Made by a program: the position numbers and the translations under genes
Origin: Collodictyon triciliatum
Lineage: Eukaryota > CRuMs
Reading direction: 5' to 3'
NCBI GenBank assembly: GCA_043381765.1
Contig: JBHJMP010000678.1
Location: forward strand, 1 to 49,226
Length of the DNA stretch: 49,226 bases
Notes under the pieces: model-generated
Seen by the model: only the letters and a program-made list of their open reading frames with translations
Told to the model about the DNA's origin: nothing
Database searches by the model: none
Shown: piece by piece, positions 24,019 to 34,449 of the stretch
How positions within the stretch are numbered: the first letter of the stretch is position 1
Layout: the number at the start of each line of letters is the position of its first letter

Positions 24019-25351
24019 CTGTGAAATTCTGCTGTGTAGAAAAATAAGGCTCTCACAAACAAGACAGGACAGAGCAATCGCATCAAAGTTTGTTGAGGTT
24101 AGAACGTCACACACTTGATAGAATTCGGACATGCATTTTGCCTGGAAAATTAAGAATCGAATACTTTTGTCCATCAAAACGTGTCAAATAAGCACTAAAT
24201 TTATTTACATATGCGATCCATAGGTGATAGAACTCCTTCCTCCTGTTCTGTAAAAAACTTTGTTTTCCTTTTTTCTAAAATATTGCCCTATCTTAAAACC
24301 AGGAGCACATGCGTCAGCGCAAGTAGCATTTTTTTTTATTTTTAATAAAATAATCAAAATTAGAATCAATGGTAGTTCTTATGAGGCCACCAAAGAGCCT
24401 TTTCATTTTAGTTGTGTTTTATTAGCTTAACGCTCGTTGGTACCCTATGAAGTTCTCTATTCGGAATATCAAATGCATTTACAAGAAATTCACAATATGT
24501 AAATATATTGTGTGGCTGGAAAGGCACATTCACATTGCTACAGTCGAAATGGAGTTCCATTAAAAGTTTATTGCATAATCGGCTATCGATTGTCCACTAA
24601 ATGAACCATGTTTTCAAAAGACGACATCTAGGACTCACGTAGGTCTCTTCAAAGGGATTTCCTTGTATGTGCAACACTAAAAATATCTTGAATGTCAATA
24701 GAAAAAGAAATACTTTTGTGCAAATTTTGGTTTTACTCATAAATCATGTTATATTCGAAAAAATCACTTTTGCAATTATTACCATCCCAATTTATTCGGG
24801 CTCTTTCCAATCAACATGGCGCATAAACATTCCCCAAACATCTGTTTTCTCAGATATTGTATAAATTGGGAATATATCTTTGTTTCGCAGCGGGACAGCC
24901 GCGGTCGGTACAAACTCGCAAATGGCGGACTCAGACATTGTTTCTCGAACTCTTTCGGTAGCCTTTGTTTGCATGAATACCATGTTCAATTGATTAGGAT
25001 TGTTCTAAATGATAAGACTTTAATAATTTTATTGCATGCACCATAAAAAACTACATATGTATGAATGTCGCATGGCACAACTGAATAAATAAAAATGCTT
25101 CAACTTGCGCACTAGAATAGTATTGTATTTTCATTTTCGTACATAAATAGCATTCGCACTCGAGCAATTAAGTATCCAAGTAACTAACGATACTGGCGGT
25201 TTAAGTTTGGTTTGATTAGTTAAACAAAAAAATTTTTTTATTTAAAAAAGCAGAAGCATTAGAGCAGAGACACTTTAGAGTCCCGGAAAAACTCCTTCAG
25301 TGCATTTCTGATTATTCATAAGCGATGTTGATTTAATCATTTTTCATTTCA

Positions 25352-25382
<31 letters not shown>

Positions 25383-25675
25383 CAAAACAAAACAAAACAA
25401 AACAAAACAAAACAAATTCAATCAAAACAGTAATCATAAAAACTGATATAGAATGAAAGATTACTAGGGTTCCCGTAACAATCACATAAAAATTTGTCAG
25501 AGCCTATGTTGATAAAATATTGGTTATGTGTTATGACGAGTTGTAAATACATGAAAATCTAAAGGATTGCAATACGTATGAGACCACATCCAAAAGCAAC
25601 ATACACTTTGATAAAGGGGGGCAAAGAACTCATTTGATTTCATGTTTGTTTGTTTGTTTGTTGTTGTTGTTGTTT

Positions 25676-25711
<36 letters not shown>

Positions 25712-28700
25712 TTTAAAAAAAAGAAGACACTTCGAGTACCTATAACCCCATATGATGCTCTCCCGATATCAACAGCAAGATTGAAGCTAATTCCAAAGCT
25801 CTGGGCATGTTTCGACATGAGGGTGAACATATCTTTAATCTGGTGGTGTGCCAAATATATCAAAATGACATACTTGATATATAGAGTTGCGTTTTGTAAG
25901 CGAAACCTGAAAGCACAGTCTGAAAGAGTCTTCGATATGCTTTTTTGAATTTCCTTTCAACAGTTCCTTCACACTTGGCTTTGACAATATCTGAATAACA
26001 AATTGTTGTGTGTTTTATTTTGTTTTTTCTTTTAAAAAAAAGGGTTATTATTTTATAATGAAACAAAAGCACATTTTATTATTGGATAATTCTGCAAAAA
26101 AAAAAGTGCGCAGCAATAAAGATAAAAGAAACCAGCAAAGTAGTTCCTGTTGATTTAATAACTTCGAAATCTTGTCCCTTGCAAGACTTCTCTGCATAGA
26201 CCATGAAATCTAATAATTATATGTATTACATATACACAGCGGATATCGCCTTTTTCACATTTTTTATGCAATTTTAATAAAAGAAATTTTTTAAAAAAAG
26301 AAACCTGATACAACTCTCAGCTTTGACTGAAGTAAGTCAGGCTCAATGGCCTCATTATGGGCACTAAGTTGAATTCCAATCACGCAACACCTTTCAACTG
26401 TTTCAAAGTTTGTGGTAGAGCCTGTTTTAAGATTATCAAACAGTGCATCATCCAATGTAGAAAGTAGGGCTTGTTCTGCAACCTCGTTTTCACGAACGAG
26501 CTCGCTGATTGTCTACAAATGATTGTTGTCCTCTTAATTTATTTTAACTGCTTAAAACGTATGATTTATACTTTATAGAAAAAAGACATCCAAAAAGCAA
26601 GAATAATATATGGGTTTTGTTGAATGTACTTTTTTTTAATCAAAAAGAAACCTTAATCAAATTCCTTTCATACAAAAACTCCCTTCTGCACGAATAGTCC
26701 CGAAAAGTGGCACAAAGGGAAAACATTGAGAAAGCACATATAATCATGGTTAAACACACTGGAATGATGTCATCTTCTGATAAACTATTTTATGTGATAA
26801 GAAAAAAAGTAACTGAATAAGTATACATCATTCTACATTTTACGTTCCAGTGAATATTTTGTTATCAAATTATTGATATACAAGAGCCTGTAAAAAGCCA
26901 CCCCATTCGTGCATAGTAAATGGCAACAACCGCGATGGAATAAGCAGACATTAGTTGAAATTCGACGTATATGTGGAACGGAATCACACAAACAACTGTT
27001 GCGAAAAATAGACCGATATCGTTGATTTCAGAGTACAAAAAGAGAGTTGGATTTATCGACAGATAGCATGAAAGTCCATAATCTGAATAGGTCCATCCGA
27101 ATCTGATCAGACAAAAAACACCGCTTATTGTACCCATAATAAAAGGAATGTTCCAGGCATTAAGAACCCACAATTTGGAATCATGTTTCCCGTCATACAG
27201 GTATACTGAAGATGCCAGATAGAACAGCGACGGAAATATGATGAAGAAGCGAGTGAAAATGACTAGATTTCCAGGATAATTAACAATTTTACATCCTTCT
27301 AGAATCTTCAAGTCCATAAAACCATAAACAAGGCAGCATACCACAAGCGCACACGATTGAATCCTTTTATAAATATTGTTAACATCTAATTTAAAAGTAA
27401 CTGAATCTATAAATCAACCAGCAATGGTGATATACACGATCTGTTATGTTTATCATATTTTTTGTGTGTGGTTTTAACTATTTTCTTTGTTTCAGCTGGT
27501 ATTTATTAAATTTATGTACTCAAAGATAAATAACAAACACTATAATTTGGAGATTTTTTTCCGTTTTTATACTGGACCGGAACTCACTCTCCATTCGAAC
27601 ATCACAGAATCTAAGATCCCCGATTAAAGCTGAAGATATGCTGTGTTTTTTTGCTAGAAAGAATGGATCTAAATCATCCTCATCTTGAATCTAAATAATT
27701 GAAATATCATGCTTATATGTTACTTTATATCATTAAATAAGTAAATAGAAGGTTAGAATTGTTATAATTCGAAAATTCGAAGAAGAAAGGGGGTAACAAA
27801 CAATTTCTTCAGAACTAGTTGTATTGTGATCATCAAATCCATCTCCTGTTTTTTGTTTAAAAGTATTCGATTCAGCTGTGTATAGCAGCTCATCTTTTTG
27901 GGTTGCAGGAGTATTATAGCAAAATTTCCAGAATTGCTTTTTATTGAGTATATGAGTAGTCTCCTCAAAAAAACACAAGAAATCCTATGGTCATATCGAT
28001 TTATTCATATTAACTATTATTTTTCCAAAAAAAAAATAATTATAAAATAATAATCTCACAAATACTTTAGGTGAGCTTCGTATCAATTAAAATGATTTTC
28101 CAAATAAAACCTGGTTGCTTAACTTCTCACTCCACAAATTCTTTGTCCTTTCATCCAAAACCAGCTCCCATTCTGATGCTGCATCAGCCAACATCATAGC
28201 ACTTTCACTTGCTTTTTTTTTTTTTTTACACACAGAAACGAGGAACCATAATTAGATCCAGGTATTTTCTCAAGCTGCACTATTAAAATAAAGTTCTATC
28301 TTGAATGAACTAGTTAAACACCTTCCCCAAACACATCGAAACGTAGCTTTGAAAATTTTAAAAGTCCTCCTTGCAACCATCCGCTTCCAATACCAACAGA
28401 TATGAATACCTTGTCAATGATGTAAAGAAAATTAAAATTTATATATGTGTTTTGGTCTACATAAAAAATTTTTAATAACCAAAATAAATACATTGTTAAA
28501 AATATGCAGATGATATGATTAAATAAAGTATGTAAACTCACAAGTTTGTGCTTCCTCTGGCATTCCTGAATAATTCTGCGTCCAACTTCTATTGTGTTCA
28601 CAAGACCTTCTCCAAATAGACCAGTTACCCCCTAGATATCACAGTAGGATATGATAATATACCTTTGTTTCAATCAAAAGCGCATTTGCATTTTACTAAA

Positions 28701-31059
28701 ATCTAATACAAACCATAATGGACATCCCTTGAAGAATTAAGGAATTCAATTTAATTTCAAGGTTCAATTTAGTACCAAAAATCTAGTATATAAGGTTTAT
28801 ATGGAAATATAATCGTTTGATATTTTAAAAAAAAACCTGTCGATTTTACTGTGTGAATATTGCATCTAATAATGGAAATTATACATAATGTTTATCAAGG
28901 TTTTTGTTTTTAAAGATAGAATTTGTTGCTGGTTTCAATCAGTTTTGCATATCTGTATCACATGAAAATTACCCAAATGTTACAAAATATATTTAAAGGT
29001 CATACCTAGAAAAAGTTGTAATCACCGACCTGTGAATGAAAATGGTTAGGATGTTTCATTTTTAAGTATAGATGTATATGAAGCTTGTAATATACTTATC
29101 TATGCATAATGTAATGTATTTCAATGAACAATTTAATTTACGTAAAATAGTTTTCCATTTCCGATTTTACTTCTTGAACTGAGGCTGACTGAAATTCTGA
29201 CTGAGTCATCCTTATGATAATAACAGATGACAAATGACCGCTAAATGTAATATTATCTTCTGGATTTCTCAAAAGAAAGTTGACCACCGGACTGAAGTGA
29301 TGGTTCATGAAACATTAGTGGTGATAAAACACTTTTGCTTTTGAATTACATATCTAATAATGTTTAATTAACTTTATGGACTTACGCAGGATAAAGATTC
29401 GATAATAAGAATTGTTTTTGCCTTTTCTTGCATAATGCCTTTTCACGCACCCATGTCATTTTTTCTCGTGCATAAAATGCGCTATTGATAAATATTCGTC
29501 GAATTTTTTTGAATTTTTTTCTCAAAACAAGATAAATATATATTTAATTATGCAATTTTTTTTGTACTTTTTCCTTTGGTTTTCCAAAGATCTTAGTGTG
29601 GCAGTGCTCAGTACAGATGTCAAAATGAGAGGTCCCGTACAACGATAGATGACGAAGTAGTTTGACGTCTTTAAATTCAACAATATAAAAGACAACAGGT
29701 TCACGTAAATAGTAATTCTAGTTTGAGATATGTAATCCCCTGGGAGGATGATAACCATTACCTGTTAAAGGAAAAAGAAATATATATGAATGCATATAGG
29801 TCCTATAAGAATACGAAATGGTTATTTTCTATGGAGGTGTACATATACTTGATAAATACAGCATACCATTACGGCTATACCCAGTTCACTCATAGGTCTA
29901 TCCTCTACATAGGCGATGATCACAAGGGCAAATAATGTGGCCACAACAAAGTACATAGCTGAGTGGAGACCATAGTATAATCTATAAGTTAGTAAAATTA
30001 GAAAATGATCAATAGAATTCATCAACATATCACGATTGACATTGAATGATAAGTACAGCTGTGCTTAATAGATTAATATGACCTTGCAATGTCCTGACCA
30101 ACTTCTTGTCGCAAAGCCTTCCTTCGGATGTAGAAAGATATGATTCCAAAGATTAATCCAGCGAAAGATATGACCCCAAAGATGATTTTTGCTCCGACAT
30201 CAGTCCATCTGAATGAGGCAAGGAAATCAGGAAGCCGAAAGTACCATGTACATGTATTTCCATACTTTTACTTTGAAAAAAAAAGAAATGAAACATATAC
30301 GACGGTATCAAATCTTGACAAAAAATATATATTTTTTTATTCATTACACAAAAATCGACAGTATCAGAGAGTATGTGAAGGTAACAAAGTCTATGCAGCA
30401 TGCAATCAGCAGAGAGTTACAGCTCACAAATTCTCTGTATTTATCCTCCAAATAGCTATCATTGAACCTAAAATATTGGAATTGATTTGAAATAATACTT
30501 ACTGTGTATATAAACAAAAAAACAAAAAACAAAAAAAAAGGTATTGATTAGGTGAATAAGCCGAAAGGTGACGATGACAAAACGGTTGAATCTGTTTTGC
30601 TTTCATTTGAATCCTTGAATCTCATACAAATCAAAATATTGAGGGGTGGTGTTCAAAAATACTTGAAAATTGTAGATAGAGAAAGAGAGAAAAAAAAGTT
30701 ATGTCATCTACTTATGGCTACCTTAATGTTTTCTCACAAATACTCTTTACGGGGAAATCGCTTATTCCTTTATCTTGCAGCTGGACTGCATCAAGCATTG
30801 AATGAGCATTTGTCATCATCTCCTCAACCCTGGATATAAAAACCTTCTCATGCGTCTGTTTCACCTCGAAGGAATCCAAGCGAGGCCTCACTTTTGCTTT
30901 GTCCAGCGAACGAATCTCCATTTTTATGTACTGTCCGCTTCTTCGAGCAGCTGCGTATCGAATAGAACTAGGCCCTGAATCTTCGGAGGAAACTGAGGAC
31001 TTGTTTGTAGTAGCATCATCTGGAAATACTTTTACTGTTCTGTATACCGTTGGCTCCAT
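24019..31059 (-). CDS. Twelve-TM twin-domain class III cyclase homologue (cyclase B)
   Basis: This is a paralogue of cyclase A with the same order: head, 6TM, C1, linker, 6TM, C2. Exons read include 30751-31059, 30348-30467, 30083-30208, 29867-29981, 29568-29761, 29386-29481, 29142-29291, 29006-29029, 28837-28865, 28714-28727, 28542-28631, 28322-28409, 28111-28211, 27802-27984, 26902-27363, 26652-26784, 26305-26512, 26133-26191, 25907-25990, 25740-25839 and 25465-25503. The second exon (30579-30613) and the 27578-27690 donor are weak. C1 has VIIIRMTQSEF (Arg for the first metal Asp), then KSTGMSIMGVTGLF (Met for the second) and FDVFGE. C2 keeps NLAVDIGRASYGVIG and CDCYG but has VIKSTGTTLL. 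After C2, exons at about 24800-25010, 24444-24596 and 24019-24141 add a tail absent from A. Catalysis by the canonical mechanism is unlikely. The 3' end is not resolved. Confidence 0.75.
25350..25413. repeat. (AAAAC)n array
   Basis: About twelve perfect AAAAC units lie in a cyclase B intron downstream of the C2 exons. Confidence 0.97.
25642..25712. repeat. (GTTT)n then (GTT)n array
   Basis: GTTT units pass into about 18 GTT units, then T4A8. The array lies in the intron right after the 25740-25839 exon of cyclase B. Confidence 0.97.
28714..28727 (-). other. 14-nt coding microexon of cyclase B
   Basis: TTCAAG|GGATGTCCATTATG|GTTTG has the same length and phases (1 in, 0 out) as the cyclase A microexon and the same place in the domain. 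It joins KSTG to GVTGLF. Confidence 0.75.
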
Positions 31060-31426
31060 TTGCGGTCTGGAGAAGAAGGCCTCTTGAATGCGGCAGATTT
31101 CAAGTAGCAAAAAAATCACTCAAGGTTTTGAAGCGAGCACTTTATGCGGTTGCACTTGCCTGTTGCTTCTTCTAAGGCAACAAGTGTGCGTGGCAGTAGT
31201 GTGGGGCTTGCTTGCCTGCAACATAAAGAGCGTCAAGAAGAGTCACAAACGAGTCAAGAAAAGGGGTGCGAAAAAACTGAGTGTGCCTGTTCGGCAGCCC
31301 AGCGAATGAGCAAGGGCTTTGCAAACAATGATCTGTGGCACATTTTGTGGCGCTTGATCAAAATGGTAAAGCAAAACATCCATATCTGGAAGAGATGCAC
31401 CAGCTAAAATCAGAGCAAAAATGTTT
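31060..31426. other. 5' flank of cyclase B
   Basis: The interval holds 367 bases between the cyclase B start codon and the tRNA. A plus-strand open frame of 87 codons crosses it but starts inside the first cyclase B exon's flank and shows no domain. It is treated as promoter and 5' UTR. Confidence 0.4.
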
Positions 31427-31498
31427 CTCCCAGACGGGGAATTGAACCCCGGTCTCCCGCGTGACAGGCGGGGATACTCACCACTATACTATCTGGGA
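31427..31498 (-). tRNA. tRNA-Asp (anticodon GTC)
   Basis: Seventy-two bases fold as a complete cloverleaf. The acceptor stem TCCCAGA pairs with TCTGGGA and has discriminator G. The anticodon arm is CCCGC-CTGTCAC-GCGGG with anticodon GTC. The T arm is CGGGG-TTCAATT-CCCCG. The D arm carries a normal A box and the T arm a B box, so transcription by RNA polymerase III from internal promoters is expected. There is no intron and no encoded CCA. Confidence 0.97.
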
Positions 31499-31705
31499 TT
31501 TCTTGTAGGAGGGGAACAATATTCCATACTATTACTAATTATTTAGTTTCAAAAATTTGAATTCGCTTAGATTCTGATTATCCATTATTTTTCGCTGAAG
31601 AGGTCGAAGGAAAAGTCGCCTTTCCAAGGATCCACCAACACCGCCGAATCGCGCCTGCTACGAAAGCATCCTTCATTCTCGCGATTCTGCCGGCCGCGGA
31701 CGCAC

Positions 31706-32169
31706 NNNNNNNNNNNNNNNNNNNNNNNNNNNNNNNNNNNNNNNNNNNNNNNNNNNNNNNNNNNNNNNNNNNNNNNNNNNNNNNNNNNNNNNNNNNNNNN
31801 NNNNNNNNNNNNNNNNNNNNNNNNNNNNNNNNNNNNNNNNNNNNNNNNNNNNNNNNNNNNNNNNNNNNNNNNNNNNNNNNNNNNNNNNNNNNNNNNNNNN
31901 NNNNNNNNNNNNNNNNNNNNNNNNNNNNNNNNNNNNNNNNNNNNNNNNNNNNNNNNNNNNNNNNNNNNNNNNNNNNNNNNNNNNNNNNNNNNNNNNNNNN
32001 NNNNNNNNNNNNNNNNNNNNNNNNNNNNNNNNNNNNNNNNNNNNNNNNNNNNNNNNNNNNNNNNNNNNNNNNNNNNNNNNNNNNNNNNNNNNNNNNNNNN
32101 NNNNNNNNNNNNNNNNNNNNNNNNNNNNNNNNNNNNNNNNNNNNNNNNNNNNNNNNNNNNNNNNNNNNN
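31706..32169. other. Assembly gap, 464 N
   Basis: The left flank is unusually GC-rich for this window (CCGGCCGCGGACGCAC), and its three plus-strand frames are largely open from about 31600. The right flank is AT-rich intron. The gap therefore probably hides the 5' exons of gene F. Confidence 0.99.
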
Positions 32170-32242
32170 GTATATAATTTTAGTCAGTGCAATAAATCTT
32201 CTATTAAAATATGTGCCCTGTTTTGATAATCTTTCTTCCTAG

Positions 32243-32818
32243 ATTCATTTTGGGGAGCATAGTGATGCATTAAGATTCTTTACGCGGCTGCAGGATATTT
32301 TGGTAAGTACTATCCATTGAAAAGTCCCGTTATTTTCCTTGATAAACCACTTTATGCAGCATTAACATTTATTTTCGTCACACCTAGAAACGATTGAAGT
32401 GTGAGAGTGGTTACATTAAACACCTCCAATCTCAAACTGAGCTGCTTGGGGAAATTATGAAAGAAATTCAGACGGTGTGACTTTGATTAATATATCATGA
32501 TTCAGCGACAGCTCTGATAATTCTGTTGTTACATATTATTTCGGCTGTAGGGGCACACAAGTATTAAATACAAATACATTATAAATGAGACCATGAGCAT
32601 CCATATACTCACAACAACCTTTTTCTACCCTTTTCGTTTCTTCTTTTAAAACAAAAAAGTATCCGTCCTCTTCAGAGAACCTTTCGTCTGTTTATCCGCA
32701 ACCGTTTCACGCAGCTGATAAGAACGATGATATCGAGCACACACGACTTTCGCACTCCTATCAGCATCGAGAGGACGTTAGCTGCGAAAGAATTTCTTCG
32801 AATTCACTGACTTCATAA
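32243..32818 (+). CDS. 3' exons of a helical protein, gene F (5' part missing in gap)
   Basis: Three phase-0 exons are seen: 32243-32302 (IHFGEHSDALRFF...), 32388-32474 (KRLKCESGYIKHLQSQTELL...) and 32660-32818, ending at TAA. The donors are GTAAGT and GTGTGA; the acceptors are CCTAG, CCTAG and AAAAAG. The first two encode amphipathic helices, and the last is a polar Ser/His/Asp-rich tail. The exon pattern and position resemble the C-terminal exons of gene E (two short helical exons then a polar tail ending soon after), so F may be another member of the D/E family. Sequence identity is too low by eye to be sure. Confidence 0.5.
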
Positions 32819-34449
32819 CTCAATCACGTGAAACTATCCACCTTCTATTTTTATTTCTACGAAATGAAAAATCATTATACTTTACTAGATGCCATATTAA
32901 AACCTGAAAAAAAACAAGCGGGAAGATTCACAAAAAAGTGTAATGTGATACCCTTAAACATGCAAGAATTTTAGCTTTTTTAAATATCAGCATGTCTTAC
33001 CTGCTTTTTCTAAAAAGTAGTTTCCTTTTTCTTTATCAGGGTTTTTTTTCCAATAAAACTAGAAAATATTCAGACCTTCAACGAGAAAAAAAAAAAGAAA
33101 AGGGAATTTTATCATCGGTTTCACAGAGAAACAAAATATGATGTCCCAACTTAAAATGAGAAATGTTTCATTCGCCTGAAAGCATAAATTTAAGAACCAT
33201 TATAGACGAAATACATGTTTACAGTTCACTTAGATATCATCGTGTGCGAGAAAGCGTGCAACAGTTGTAAATGAAAAACAATACTACTTGAATGTGAATG
33301 GAACGATACAAAAAAAAAAATGGTGAGAAAAAAAGAGAAAATTAGGTATGATACTCACCAGTTATTAAATTCTCTCATGCCGCCTAAGGAAGAAAAAAGA
33401 AAGAGCAGGTGATTGGCGGTAGACTTTGACACTGTGAAGTATATTAGTAACAGAGCTCAACAACAAGTGCATAAGATGAAACCCCTCTTGACAGATAGCT
33501 TTGCATTTGTGTCGAGTTACCCTGAATCGTTGGCAAAGAATGAAAATCTTCCATTCAAGCGAACAGCAAGCGAATGTTTACTTGGATGATGCTTGTCTGA
33601 TGAGCAAGCACACTTTGTGGATAAGAATCATAACCCTTTTCTGCTCCACACATAACAAAGACCTTATCCCACGGATGTGTATCTTTTCTTTTGCCTTTCA
33701 GCCGATTGATTCGAAGGTTTGGAAAAACGATAGCCTTGGGCAGCGAAGTGGTGTTGAAAAATGAAAAAAGAAAAACGAAGAAAATCATAGTTTCACAGGC
33801 CAACACAAACCAACTAAAATGCTTTTTTTTCTTCCTAACAACGATGAAAAAAGGAAGAAGGAAGAAGAAAAAAGGAACATCTATACCGAGATGTAAGCCA
33901 ATAAAATCTAGTTGTTTGTAAAGTCCTTGATGCTGATCCGCCACAACCTCGGCGTGATGCCCGTCCACACACGATTGCATCACAGATAACCAGCCTTCTT
34001 GGGTGAATCACACATAACCAGCCGGAAGGAACAAAATCTGCTGACTTGCTAATTTGGCATCACAAAGACCGAAACCCAGGCTGTGCGGTTGGAAATAAGA
34101 GAAGAAAAAGTGCAAGTGGCAATGCGAATATATCAAGCAAAGCAAGCAATAGTATTATTGCAAAGAAAAAAAAGAATAATGAAAGAGCCCAAGGAAAACG
34201 GCAGTCATTCGTTGAGGCCTGTTGGGAAGACTTTAAAAATGCAACATAATCGACTGGTTGACTCCTGCCACATGGGAAATAGCCTTCTCTTGGTTGGTGC
34301 GAGTCTGCTTTGGGCGGCAGAGTTCTTTCGGTTGTGTCTTTGATATTGGTTGAGCGTCCGTTCGGCCTTTTTACCTTTCTTTGTGTGTTTGTTTCTTGTG
34401 ATTTATACCGCTCCTTTGCGCAGCACAAGAACAGGTTGTCCGATCGGCA
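32819..34449. other. Intergenic, 1.6 kb
   Basis: The interval lies between the gene F stop and the gene E start. Open frames at 33501-33983 occur on both strands but depend on homopolymer runs (poly-Lys or poly-Phe), have no domain and no clear splice partners. I treat it as non-coding or promoter sequence for E. Confidence 0.45.

Noticed and set aside
33501-33983. 142-codon minus frame and 87-codon plus frame
   Set aside because: Both depend on homopolymer-encoded Phe or Lys runs and show no conserved feature.
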